A DNA stretch of 64,000 bases from Phaseolus vulgaris (taxonomy: Eukaryota; Streptophyta; Magnoliopsida; Fabales; Fabaceae), in NCBI RefSeq assembly GCF_000499845.2, contig NC_023757.2:8222447-8286446 (forward strand), given 5' to 3'. The position numbers and the translations under genes were made by a program. Below are positions 46,883 to 59,300 of this stretch, piece by piece (the stretch's first letter is position 1; each line of letters starts with the position of its first letter). The notes below the pieces were generated by a model. It did no database searches. It saw only the letters and a list, made by a program, of their open reading frames with translations, and was not told where the DNA came from.

Positions 46883-47870
46883 TGATGAGAATCAAATAAA
46901 GGAGGCTTTTATTAATGGAGGAAGAGGACATCCACCCTCACATTTGAAGTTCTTCCTTCTAGTCTTCTCAAAATTAAAAGAAGACATAAAATAAAGATGA
47001 GGCCCAAGCCCAAAGCCCAAGCCCAAGCCCAAGAAGGCCAAAGCCCAAAGAGCCCAAGTCCATCCCATGAGGGGCAAGGCCAAGCTTTGAAATACTCTTG
47101 TATAGTTTTAGGAGGTGTGGTTATTAAATAAAGGAGTGTGAAAATGTAAAATAAAGTCACATTACCCATGTGACTTAGGAGAGTGGTGTAGGTGTAGTTT
47201 TTGGGAGGTGTCATAGTAGAAAAAGGTCACACCTCCCATGTGACTTGTTTTTGGTGGGAATTTCAAATGAGTTTATTTGAAATTTCCCACCTATTTTTCA
47301 GCACCTTAGGCTATAAATAGAGGTGCTTCCTTTGTAAAATTCAGATTGGAATTAATCTAAGAAAACTCTACTCAAATTTTGAGTGATCTTTGGAGAGCTT
47401 TGAGCCTTCTTCTCTAGTCTTATCTTGATGGATCAATGGAGTCCTCAAGTGGCGGCATCACTCTCATCTAGGAGCATTCCACACTTCTAGTGGCGAGATC
47501 ATCCATCCTCCTTCCATCTTCATGAGCATTTCTTCTCTCCTTCCTTTCTCCTCTTTCATTTGTTTTTTAGTTAGCTTGTGTTCTTGAGTTTGGTTTGGTG
47601 TTCTTGCTGTTTTTATGAGTATTTTGGTTCAGCAGTTTTATAATTCTGTCCCTTCATCTTGTTCCTTTGCTTTTCTTACTCTTTTGTTCGGTTCAATTTG
47701 ACTAAAATTGGTTCATCCAAATGAGTTTGGGATTTGGTACTAGTTTTTGGTGAGTTCTTGTCTTAGAACAATGATCCAACTCTAAGAAAAGTGCCTCTAT
47801 AATGTCCAACTCAAGGTGATTCCTAAGAAGGTCAAGAACCTTTCTCTATATGGCTAGTGGAATCACATCA
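46883..47870 (+). repeat. solo LTR, 988 bp, inside the LINE
   Basis: The insert has mirror ends TGATG and CATCA and a 5-bp duplication with one mismatch, CTCAC (46878-46882) and GTCAC (47871-47875). It splits the LINE exactly between the codons QCD and SKSPGPDG. Plus orientation is suggested by TATAAATAG at 47313. It contains a (GCCCAA)n-like stretch near 46990-47055. No internal retroelement sequence accompanies it. Confidence 0.9.
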
Positions 47871-47875
47871 GTCAC

Positions 47876-49219
47876 ACTGGCAAACTGCTTGTTTTACTTC
47901 ATCCTTAGTAAAATCAGCAATCAGTTTTAAGCTAACCTCCCTAGGCAAGGACTTAAAGTCCACGACTCCAAGACTAACACTCAAATCGGGTGTGGCCTTG
48001 AATCTTTGTTCGAACACTCTTTTTACTTCCCTTCTTACAACCTCTAGCTCCTCACACCATTGGTTATCTTCTTCCAACACTTTGACTTCATTTCTAAGTC
48101 CTCTCCATCTGATAACAGAATGATAAAATTTGGAATTTGAATCCCCATGTTTAAGCCAATTTGATCTAGCTTTTTGTTTGAAAAGAGATTCCAAATTTTT
48201 ATCCAACATTCTCAGTTGACTCAACAACTCCAATCTTCTCAGTTTATCACTTTCTTCTAGATCATTGTTAGCATCCTTGATATCTAGGTGTTCAATTTCC
48301 TTCACAATCCTCTTCTTATTCTCTTCCATGCTCCCAAACACATTCCTATTCCGCTCTTTGAGGTCATTCTTCAGAAGTTTCAATTTATCTTTGAACTTAG
48401 AAATACTATTACCCTGCACAACATATGAATACCATTTATCCTTCACCAATTCTTTGAAGCCAGGTTTCGTTAGCCAAACATCTATAGATTTGAAGGTCTT
48501 CGGACCCCAGTCTTTATCCTAAGACTTCACCACTAACGCACAATGATCTGATATCACCCTCGGTTGAATGTATTGTTTACACACAGGCCACATATGAAGC
48601 CACTCTTCAGAAACAAGAACTCTATCTAGCCTACTTTTAGCTGAACCATCTGCTTTGTACCACGTAAACTTCTTACCTACAATAGGTAAATCCAACAACA
48701 AATTCTTATCAATAAAGTCATTAAAGCCACAAATCTCATTCCTTTGGCTAGCATAACCTCAAATCCCTTTCCTTTCTTCAACACCCTTAACAGCATTGAA
48801 ATCACCACACCACGCCATATTCTGGCATGTACTTTTGAGGGCTGTCAATTCTTTCCACATTTCTATTTTGTCACTTAAATTAAATGTTGCATAACGTTAA
48901 TCACAAGACACTGACAATTTAACTTAATATGCTGGCCAAATATAGTTATGAATCCACTACCAATAACATGATTATCGTAGCGGAACGTTTCTTTGTGCCA
49001 CATAGATAGAGTACTCCCTGCCCCATTTACACCTTCGTTATGTACCCACCCAACATTACAATCCCCCCAAATTGAGAAACATTTGTTATCTGAAAACTCC
49101 GCAATTTTAGTCTCCTGTATGCACACAAATTCCGCTCCCTCAGCAATAATATGCTTTAAATATTTTATCTTCGTACCCTCCCCCCTCATACCTCTGATAT
49201 TCAAATTAACAATAATCAT
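47876..49219 (-). pseudogene. LINE endonuclease region
   Basis: Frames from 49219 downwards show NLNIRGMRG, CIQETKI, then a gap, and PIVGKKFTWYKADG, SRLDRVLVS, SDHCALVV. These are the order and motifs of an APE-type endonuclease (catalytic Glu in QET, the SDH box near the end). A long charged linker (47876-48449) with NWLKHGDSNSKFYH leads to the reverse transcriptase. There is a stop near 48520 and missing sequence around 48720-48870. Confidence 0.88.
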
Positions 49220-49607
49220 GGCACACCGATATTGATACCCTCTTTAGACATCTTCATGCAGTCCGGTTCACTAATGATCCCTTACCTCCCTTGAGCAAGT
49301 CGTCCCCAATTTTTTACCCAGGTCCCAAATTCTGACAGACTCGGCTTCCACTTCTTCTTTCCTAATTTGATTATTGCAGTCTATAATACCATTATCAAAC
49401 ATAGCTAAGAAGTTTGAATTTAACCTAGTTGAAGACTTGTTGTCGTAATAAATGGACCTCGATCCTCCCTTGGACCGCCACCGTTGTTGCACCGTGCAAT
49501 CATCTTGCTCCCACTTCATTCGTAGCTAGCGGACCCTGTATGGTGTTTTGTAGGCTTCCTCTATTACTCCTCCTTCCTTCCCTCTCAAAAACGTGTTCCT
49601 TACCTAC

Positions 49608-50240
49608 TCAGAGCATTCCCTGTCATCTTCTCCCACGCAAAATTGAGGGTGATTGGTAAGATTGGTTTGGAAACCCGTTGTGACAGACGATGGGTTTGGG
49701 TTTGCGTCGATGTTGGTAGTGGTGCCTACGGTTTTTCCCGCCCTCTCTCTTTCGAGTTCTGATGATTGCCCGTCACCATCCACCGCATCCTTCCCACTCA
49801 AAAATGCGTTCCTCACCTGCTCAGAGCATTCCCCGTCATCTTCTCCAACACAAAAAAGAGGGTGATTGGGAAGATTGGTTTGGAAACCCTCTATGACCGG
49901 CGATGGGTTTGCGTCGCCGTCGGTGGTGGCGCCTACGGTTTTTTCCGCCCTCTCTCCTTCGAGTTCCGATGAATGCTCGTCACCATCCACCGCGTCCTTC
50001 CCACTCAAAAACGCGTTCCTCACCTGCTCGGAGCATTCCCCATCATCTTCTCCAACGCAAAAAAGAGTGTGATTGGAAAGATTGGTTTGGAAACCTCTAT
50101 GACTAGCGATGGGTTTGCGTCGTCATCGGTGGTGGCGCCTACGGTTTTTTCTGCCCTCTCTCCTTCCAGTTTCGATGAATGCCCGTCACCATCCACCACG
50201 CAATCCTCACTTACATTGTAACTTAATCCTGCAACGGGTC
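49608..50240 (-). repeat. in-frame 207/213-bp tandem repeat in the LINE ORF
   Basis: Nearly three copies begin at 49608, 49821 and 50028. Each encodes 69-71 residues with ELEGERAEKTVGATT, DANPSP, FCVGEDDGECS and RNAFLSGKDAVDGD. The period is a multiple of three and the reading frame is kept. The unit sits between the ORF1 domain and the endonuclease. Confidence 0.93.
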
Positions 50241-52813
50241 CTCCTCTGATTGCTGATTGGGCCTGATATTCTTTTCGAAAAAAATGGGCTTCACTTGGTT
50301 TGGACCTAGCACAAATTGCACTGGATGTTTCAACCACTTCAACTAGGTTAACAAGGGAGTTTTGTAATAACGCGCACGCAACGTTGACCTGCTTGGTGAC
50401 AAACAAAGCTGCATTCTCCCCAAAATACACCTGCTCACTCAATCCTATTCTGGAAAAAGGGACTTCCTTTTCTGCTGACACTCAATAAAGCCCTCAAAAC
50501 ATTCCCCTTCTTGCATCCTTTTTGTCTGTAGTGTTGACCCGGTCTGAACATCCCCTTTGGGCACCGCATCCCACCGTAAAACCTCACTTGTGTTCCCTCC
50601 CTCTTCATCACCAAAATTCACCAAAAGAATTGTTTCTTCCACGAAGGACTCCGTCAACGAAATACTATCAGAGGAAGCATACTGATACCTGATACACTTG
50701 CATTCTCCTCCCCCTGACTTACCATCTCCTCTATGATGCTAATATTATATATTTGTCCATTAATTTGGAACCTCTTAGATAATTCTACCTTGCAGGATTT
50801 TACTTGGCGCACCTGCAGACGGGCATACTCCAAGTTATCCCAGGCAGACGTAGCTTCGTCGATATCAACCAGAGATGCCACTTCCCCAACAACCTGCGAA
50901 AAACAATCTTTACTCCACAACGATAAGGGTAGCCCATAACATCTCACCCATATAATTTTATGATCAGCTACATATGATTCGAACCATGGTTTTAAATCCT
51001 CAAATAAACAAACGAACCATTCGTTATTTAGCTTGATGATGTTTTCCATTCGTTCTCCTTCCTTGGGAGTTAAGAGAACCAAGTTATCACCCATATATCT
51101 CACCTTAAACATGCTCATCCACCATTTCACACATTCTTCACATAACAAATCATATGTTAACCCAGGTGACATTTGGCCAACCACACTTTTGGGCATCCAA
51201 GGTAACACATTGGACCTGGTCGTGATGATGGGACCTCTCCACTGGTCTTGTGTAGGCCTTTTTAATGCCTCTGCATAAGACTGTTTCCCCTTCCCATCCC
51301 TTTGAGTTTCGTTCCCTCTTTTTTCCATTCATACCTCCTTACCCTTCCGCATACCTTCTTTGTGAGCTTCATTATTTCTGATTGTTCTAACCACATTGGC
51401 CACACCACCTTTTTGTTCATACACAAGTGTGATCAAGTGCTTTGAAGAATCCAAATCCAAGGTGTTTGATGAAAGGTTGGTGTTGCTGTTGTGTTTGGGT
51501 GGGATCTAGGTAGAATGAAGTGTGATTCACTTCTTTGTTGAATCTAAAATTGATGTGAATTAAAACCTTTTTGAAAGTAAGTATTTTTCCAACTAAGTGA
51601 AAAACAACCTGTTATTTTGTCGAATCAACCGGTTGTTTTACTCTTAGGATTTTTTGAAAAAGGTTTAAAGGTGTTTGGTTTGGTTGACTTAACTGTCAAG
51701 CCAAAACAATCAATTGTTTCGTGATTACTACCGATTGTTTCTTTGAAAGTCCTAACAGAATTCAGTTTTGAATGGTGAATCTGTTTTAAATGTTTTCTAA
51801 CTGAATACGCTCCTTCATTAATTGCTTTGACCAATCTTAGGAAAATATAAATGGTTTGTTTATGTTTTCAAATAAGTAAGAAACAACTTTGAGAAATTCA
51901 GTTTGACAGATTTGATTCTAAGATTTCAAGATTCACATCAAGCTTTGGATTTTCAAGAGAGAGTGGAATAGGATTGTAATTGTATTCAATTCAGATTGTA
52001 CTGTGATAAGGTGTAATCCTTTCTAAACCTATTGTATTTCTTGTGTTGTGTTGTTAAGGAGTATTGTGTGTTCTTGAGGTGTTTAAGATCAATACTCTTG
52101 GTGTGGTTTGCTAAAGGCAGTGTGTTTCTTGAAGGGTTCAAGGTCACTACTTTGGTGGTTTGTGTTTTGCAATCTGGTTTGATTGCTTAGTGGATTACCT
52201 AGTGGTATTCTGGGTACTGGATGTAGCTCTTGGTTTAAGACTGAACAAGTATAAGTTGTTTGTGTGATTCTCTCTTACCCTGAACTCTTTTTAATTATGT
52301 TTTAAGCTTAGCTAATATAAACAACCAATTGTTTCGAAGAAACAACCGATTGTTTTTCTATGTATTGTTGCATAACTGCTTGAGTTCTTGGCTAACTTGA
52401 TTCTTGTTCTGGATTTATACAAAGAATTTCATTAAACCTAAAAAAAATTTCAAAAATTCCTTTTAAACAATTCACCCCTCTCCTTCTTGTTTAAGGCCAT
52501 ATATTCTAACGTATAGGTGCGATCCAACTCCTTCTCCAAACGAACCACATTTTCTACATCAAAAAATCTCACAAACCCAAATCTTCTTCCCCACCTATTA
52601 ACACGACGTGATATAAACACCTCTTTCACCCTAGCTCGATCACCTCTGAAACAACTTAAGCATATCATATTCACCATGGTTATCTGGAAAATTGGAAAAA
52701 AAGAATGTAGTATGGTTGTTTGATGATGATGACTGCTTACGAACCTCTGGTTTCCTCCATCGTTCCTCCCTAACCATCCCCATTTCTAACATGAACCAAA
52801 TAAACTTAGGAAC
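50241..52813 (-). pseudogene. LINE ORF1, split
   Basis: The N-terminal part (52517-52813) contains FFFSNFPDNHGE and, after a frameshift, RRVNRWGRRFGFVRFFDVEN, an RNA-recognition-motif-like domain common in plant LINE ORF1. The rest (50654-51424) has GKQSYAEALKR, VKWWMSMFKVRYMGDNLVLL and WVRCYGLPLSLWS, typical of the domain found in plant retroelement ORF1 proteins. A ~1.1-kb LTR-type insert (51425-52510) lies between. A stop (TGA) immediately precedes the Met of the frame ending at 51328. Confidence 0.82.
51425..52510 (+). repeat. solo-LTR-like insertion in LINE ORF1
   Basis: The segment begins about TGTGATCAAGTGCTTTGAAG and ends about GGCCATATATTCTAAC. It contains several AACAACCGATTGTTT/AACAATCGGTTG-type motifs and an AATATAAATGG box near 51845. 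It lies between two halves of ORF1. Its start matches the fragment at 60613-60860, and its layout is that of the 8417-10222 solo LTR. A target duplication could not be found, so the ends are accurate only to about 10 bp. Confidence 0.65.
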
Positions 52814-52826
52814 ATTAGACAATAAT

Positions 52827-54690
52827 AATTGGCATTACTAGCAATAATAATAGAAGTAATTATTTTAATATATTAGTTTGTGAATCTCGTGAATCGCTTA
52901 ACTAGTCATAATAATTTCATGAGTTTAGTATAAATCTAATTAAGGAAAAATAGTGGAAGCATCCAAGCACGAGCAGAATACTTATTGAAAGAATTTTAAT
53001 TTTTTATTTTATTTTCTTAAGAGAAATTCGAGAAGCACTCTTTTAAGAAATATTTCTTAGTTTGAGAACCTAGAAAAAGAATACTCATATTTTTTTGACT
53101 TTGTAAAACGAATATATGTAAAATGTAATTCAATTATCATTCCAAGATTCAGAGTGAGTATAAAGGGATAAACCTCTTATTTAAAGAGAGACTCTACACA
53201 CAATAATCTAAGGATGTGGAGCTAAGGTGGACTAGTGCAGCTGCAACAAATTTTGACACCTCCTCTTGGTTTTAGTCGCACATGGCCGAATTTAAGTTTC
53301 ATTTGTGTGTTTATAAGGTTCCAAGTTCTTCTAATTGATGTCTTGGTCGTGTGGGCGTAGAGAGTGGACGTGTGGTCTCTCCTTGCCTTTCTAAATTAGG
53401 GTTTTAAGTTTCCAAATGGAGAGGACTACATATTGACATAATATAGAAAACAAAAAATTCAACTACTATCAACATAATATAGAAAACAATACCTTCAATT
53501 TGTCTCCTCCACGAGAGAATAATTTCTATGAGCATGAACCTGCCATTTTCCCAACATTAAAAAACACTTCATTTCATAAAAAAAAACAAATAAAACAGAG
53601 TATAGAACACGCCATACCAATGCCACCACATTCTCAAATAAACTAATCACGCCAACAAAAATTTTAAATAAACCCTAAACACATCAATAAATAACAACAA
53701 CAATGCAGACCACCACGACCACAAAATAGAACGGTCACCACCGCAGTAAAAAAGAAATTGATTCAAAACAGAATGCCCACAATCGCGACAAACAACAAAC
53801 AATCCCTTCAAAATCCTAAACCTAAAATAGCCATATTCGAAATTTTTGCATTACTTACCATAGTTACCTTCGTATCTTCTCTTTTTCGTCGTCTTCCTTC
53901 TTTGTCAGTATCGACCACACAAATGGAATTCACAGTGCCAATCACACAAATTCTTATTGCACAGTACAAAACGTGACCTTCTTCGTTGTTCCTCTACTTC
54001 TACTTGTTCCTTTACTTGCTCTGCCTTTTCAATTTTCGTTTTTCGCTATCTTGGTAATGAAAATATTTCATCTCTTTAAAAGACATGCATATTTACTCAA
54101 ACTTCCTTTCATTTCCAATTTTCCCATTTTCATCTACCTTGCTAAAATGACAAAACTGCCCATGCCACGTAAGCACAACTCTCCACATCACTGGTTGTAT
54201 TTTGGCGTAAGGGGAATCTGGTTGTTGACAAGTTCCATATTTTAGTAATATTTCATATTAAAATATAGGTACTTGTGGATATTTATTGATAAAATAATTA
54301 TAGTTTAACACGTAAGTTATGAATTTAAACATTTTTACATATTTTGTGATTATAATATGAATAAGAACGATTTATTCCCAAATTTGTGTTAATTTCAGGA
54401 TTGTATGGGAAAATGAAGATGAAAGGGTTAAAGGAGAATAAACAAGATGAAAAGAGAAAGCTGGAATGCTCAAGAACTCGCCCAAACTCACCTAAGCCAA
54501 AAGCACTCAAGAGGAACTCGCCCAAGCGAACCCAATCTCGCCTAGGTGAGATCACTCTAGAGAAGTTGGGTTTTTTCTCGTCCAACTTGCCCAGGCAAGC
54601 CCAATCATGCCCAAGCGAGTAGTCACTTAGCCCAAGCCCAACTAGGTTAAATATGAGGCATAAGGCACAACCCTACACATCCTTGGGAGG
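52827..54690. other. gene-free stretch with repeat-like text
   Basis: No gene is supported. The open frames at 53758-54245 lack any known domain and lie in simple AC- or CTT-rich text. From about 54470 to 54660 several CTCGCCCAAGCGA/CCCAAGCGAG-type short repeats appear, similar in style to legume LTR sequences, but borders are not visible. Confidence 0.4.
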
Positions 54691-54699
54691 ATAGGAGGT

Positions 54700-55996
54700 G
54701 ATAGTAAATCCTAGAAAAGGCAGCCATCAAGGAGGTGTATTGAGCATGTGGTGCAAAGAAACATTCAACTGTGAAAGAAAATTAATTGGTACATGTTATG
54801 TTGCACTAATAGGAAAGTATAGAAAATCGTTTGATAACATGCTTCTACCGGCAGTCATTGTCAATGTGTATTCTCCTACAAAATTTAAAATCAAATTTTC
54901 TTTGTAGGAGTAAATAAAACAAATTAGAAGGTCACAACTATGTAATTGTTGGTGTGTTATTGAGGACTTTAATGTTGTGAGGAAGCTTAGTGAGAGGAAA
55001 TGTGTAAATAGAGGGGAGGTGCACTGTAGAGAATAGGAAGTTTAATGAATTCATCTTTAGTATGGAACTCTTAGATGTGCCACTAATTGGAAGAAAATAC
55101 ATGCGGTATAGGCCAAATGGAATAACTAAAAGTAGGATTGGCAGGGAACTTGTATCTTAGAGTGGTTTGATCAATGGCCAGGATGCACACAATATATTCT
55201 AAATCGACTTGTATCTGATCATTGCCCTATAGTTTTAAAGAGTTATATTTTTTATTGGGGACCTAGATCGTTTAGATGTTTGAATGTATGATAATCTCAT
55301 TCTGGAATCAAAGACATGATCAAGGAAAGATGGGAGAAATATATAGGAACCGATAATCAGATTACTATAGTAAAAGAAAAACTTAAGAAACTAAAATGTG
55401 ATTTTAATAAATTGAATACATAGGTTTTTAACATCACCACCACTAGGAACAAACAATTAATAATTGAGATCATGGACATTGATAGTTGGATAATAATAGT
55501 GACCTAAATGAAAGTAGAAGACTCAAAGATTGAGGTTGTTAAGTGAATTTAGATTGGTTTGTGGAAAAGAGAATTCAATACTCAAATAGAAAGCATGATA
55601 TAAATGGTTAGAACAGGGTGATACAAATTATAAGTATTTTCACTCTAGAATTAGGTGGAGGAATAAAAGAAATGAGATTAAAGGTTTAATGGTGCAAAGG
55701 AAATGGTGTGAGGAACCATGGGTGGTTAGAGTCACCGTAAAAGAATATTTCTAGCAAAGAGTGTTACACATATAAATGAGGTTCAACTTGGGAATGTAGT
55801 ATTTCCATCCCTAACATCGTACGACAATGTTGAATATGCAGAGAAATATAAGAACTAGAAATTAAGGAGGATGTTAACCAATGTGATAGTACAAAAGTCT
55901 TGAGCAAGATACATTTAATTTCTATTTCATCAAGAATAACTGGGATATTAAGGATGATGTGATCCATGTTATCAAGTACTTTTTGTTGAACCAAGT
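54700..55996 (+). pseudogene. second LINE relic, endonuclease to start of RT
   Basis: Plus-strand broken frames show GGVLSMWCKETFNCERK (54713 on), EDFNVVRKLSERK, EFIFSMELLDVPLIGRKYMRY, a broken SDHCP-like passage near 55215, KYFHSRIRWRNKRNEIKG, and finally FIKNN-like remains with WDI near 55925. The order matches the endonuclease and linker of the LINE at 44019-52813. Many stops interrupt it. The reverse transcriptase is cut off where the fragment at 55997 and the Copia element begin. Confidence 0.75.
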
Positions 55997-56007
55997 GGTG
56001 TTAAAGC

Positions 56008-56157
56008 TGTTAGATATTATGAGATATTATAGATATTGTTAGATATCTCATATTTATGTAATGGGCTTAGCCCATATGTTTCTTTTCCTATATAAACATA
56101 ACCCTATGTGTTCAATATACACAAGGGATTTACCCTATTCTTTCTTTTCCTTTAATA
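56008..56157 (+). repeat. 5' LTR of Copia C, 150 bp
   Basis: Starts TGTTAGATATTATGAG and ends CTTTTCCTTTAATA directly before the primer-binding site. It has CTATATAAAC (TATA) at 56090 and a GGGCTTAGCCCAT palindrome. Confidence 0.93.
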
Positions 56158-56170
56158 TGGTATCTACAGC
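56158..56170 (+). other. primer-binding site of Copia C
   Basis: TGGTATCTACAGC directly follows the 5' LTR and resembles TGGTATCAGAGC, the usual plant Copia site complementary to the 3' end of initiator tRNA-Met. Confidence 0.8.
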
Positions 56171-56366
56171 ATAAGGTTAGGGTTTAGGGTTCAATTTCTA
56201 TTGGTGAACCCACTATTCACTGGAATTTTCCAGCCACCGCCCATTGTCTCGCCGGAGCTACCACCACCTCGCTGGAGCAGCCGCCGGACCCTCGTCGGAG
56301 CCTTCGCTAGAGACGTTGCCGGAGCCTTCATCTTTGTTGTTGCCGCCAATTAACCGGTGACTGGAT

Positions 56367-59300
56367 TTGTCCTTATCTTCTATGGCTTCTTCCGCTTCCG
56401 CTGCCGCTATGGCGTCTTCCGCTGCCGCTACCACTGTGGCTTCTTCTGCAGTCATTATGCCGGATTCATCTATTTATACTAATTACGTCAATGTTCATCT
56501 TTCCATTGACAAATTGGATGGAACCAATTATGAAACTTGGGCATCAGATATTAAATTATGGCTTAAGAGTCAAGGTTATGTTGATCATCTTACTCATCCT
56601 ACTGTTGCTGAAAATGAGGTTTTCCGTTGGTTGAAAATTGATGCTCAATTATGGATTGTTATCAAATCGACCATTCACTCATCTTTAAAACAAATTTTTC
56701 GTACCTATGAGACATGTTCAGAAGTTTGGGAATAAGCAAAATTATTATACACCAATGATACTCAATGTCTTTATGGTGTGTGTCAAAATCTTCTCACAAT
56801 TGTTGCTCCCAAACGTCTTGATGGTACAATGGCAGAATATCTAGGTAAACTTCATGCTCTTCTTCATGATTTTAATGAGTTATTACCTCCTGCCTCTACT
56901 CCTTCTCAAGAACTAGAACAAAGATCCAAGTTCTTCATGTTATTGGGTTTACATGGCCTTCCTGATGATTATTCTCACGTTCGTGATCAAATTTTGGTAT
57001 CTCCTATTGTGCCCAATTTTACTTCCACTTGTTCTACCCTTTTGCACGTGCCAGGTAAACACACCATTGATATAACGTCTCATGTTGATGACTATTCTGC
57101 TTTAGTCTCTCAGCATAATGATCGTACTCGCCCTCACAAGCCGGGCAAAGGGCGTCACAAGTGTGACCATTGTGGCAAAATTGGCCACAAAATTGACAGA
57201 TGTTATACCTTACATGGTCGTCCTCCTAGATCTGTTGCGGTTGCTCAAATTGCCCCTGTGCAACCTTCTACCATGGACCATACTTCAATTGATACCCCAA
57301 GTCAGCCTGCTATTTTCAATGAATTTCTTAAATGGTATGAGGATCGTCAGAACCCTAGTTCCATGGCTTCTGTTGCCTTCGGTTATCTACTACCGGTTAT
57401 TTACCTTCGGTTACCATGACCAATGGATATAGGGTACCATCACATGGTGTTGGTACTGTTAATCTTTTTTCTTCTTTATCTATTGATAATGTTTTGTATG
57501 TCCCTGGGTCTCCATTTAACTTATTATCCATTAGTCGTCTCACCCGTTCCCTTGATTTTGTTATTTCTTTTACCAAAGATTCTGTTACTTTACAGGACCG
57601 GAGTTCGGGACGGATGATTGGCACCGGATGTGAGTCTCGTGGACTTTATCAACTACAAATCTCTGCACATGTTGGCACAATTATGGATTCTTCATCTCTC
57701 ATTCATGCTCGGTTGGGTCATCCTAGTCTTGCCAAGATGCAGCAGCTTGTTCCAAGTTTGTCTAATGTGTCTACTTTATCGTGTGAGTCGTGTTAGTTAG
57801 GGAAGCACATTCGTAGTTCTTTTCTCGGTAGTGTCTCACAACGTGCTTCATCTCCTTTTGCCTTAGTTCACTCTGACATTTGGGGACCAAGTCGTATTAA
57901 GTCTAATTTAGGATTTCAGTATTTTGTTACTTTTATTGATGATTATTCAAGATGTACTTGGGTATTTTCAATGAAAAACCGTTCTGATTTGTTTTCTATA
58001 TTTCAAATATTTTACAATGAAATTAAAAATCAATTTGGAATTTCCATCTGAATTTTGCGCAGTGATAATGGACGTGAGTATCTTTCTCGTTCTTTTAAAA
58101 ATTTTATGGCTTCTCATGGTATTATTCATCAAACTTCATGTGCTTATACACCTCAACAAAATGGGGTAGCTGAGCGCAAGAATAGACATCTTGTTGAAAC
58201 AACTCGTACTATTTTAATCCATGGTGATGTTCCTCAGCGTTTTTGGGGTGATGTTAGTGCATGTTATCTCATTAATCGCATGCCATCTTCAGTTTTAGAT
58301 AACAAAATTCCTCATTCTATTTTATTTCCACATGACCCTCTCCACTCTTTACCTCCCAAAGTTTTTGGGTCCACATGTTTTGTTCATAATTTTAGTCATG
58401 CTCTTGATAAATTATCTCGTAAGTCACACAAATGTGTCTTTTTTGGGTTCACTAGATCACAAAAAGGATATAAATGTTTCTCACCGTCCTTAAACCGTTA
58501 TTTTATTTCAGCAGATGTCAGCTTCAGTGAATCTTCCCTTTACTTTAAGTCTTGTCCTTCTCCTTCAATTTCTTCATCTAATCAAGTTAATATTCCTCTT
58601 GTTGTGCCTAGTGCACCTAACGATTAACCACCGCCACCAACTCTTCAGGTGTATAGTCGTCGTCAAACGTCTCATCGTCCATCAACAGACTCTGTTCCGG
58701 TGCCAACACCTCATCCTCCTTCGGCTCCTACAGTTGAACCTCCGACTGTTGAACCTGATCTTCCTATTGCTATTCGTAAAGGTATATGTTCTACTCGTAA
58801 TCCCTCTCCACATTATACTGCTTGAGTTACCATAGACTATCTCAACCCTTTTATACCTGCCTTTCGTCTATTTCTTATGTATCCATTCCAAAATCTGTAG
58901 GTGATGCCTTAGGTCATCCTGGTTGGCGTCAGGCCATGCTTGATGAAATGAATGCGCTTCAGAATAATGGAACTTGGGAACTTGTTCCTTTGCCATCCAA
59001 GAAATCTGTTGTTGGTTGCAGGTGGATTTTTGCTATCAAGTTGGTTCTGATGGTACTATTGATCATCTCAAAGCTCGTCTTGTGGCTAAGGGTTATACCC
59101 AAATTTTTGGTTTAGACTATGGTGATACTTTTTCTCTAGTAGCAAAGATGGCATTTGTTCGCTTATTCATAGCTATGGCTGCTCTTCAACAAATGCCTCT
59201 TTATCAACTGGATGTCAAAAATACTTTTCTTAATGGGGATTTGCAGGAAGAAATTTATATGGAGCAACCTCCCGGGTTTGTTGCTGAGGGGGAGTCTTCT

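Larger units (their letters stand above)
44019..52813 (-). mobile_element. near-full-length L1-type LINE with two later insertions
   Basis: A perfect 13-bp target duplication, ATTAGACAATAAT, flanks the unit (44006-44018 and 52814-52826). The 3' end is at the left with a short T run (poly(A) of the minus strand). Reading from 52813 downwards: ORF1 with an RNA-recognition-like region, an insertion (about 51425-52510), the rest of ORF1, an APE-type endonuclease, a solo LTR insertion (46883-47870), reverse transcriptase, and a zinc-finger RNase-side domain. Stops and frameshifts make it inactive. Without the two inserts it is roughly 6.7 kb, close to full length for plant L1 elements. Confidence 0.92.

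Noticed and set aside
53758..54245. Two plus-strand frames with hydrophobic stretches
   Set aside because: No family is recognised, composition is simple, and there is no supporting gene structure.
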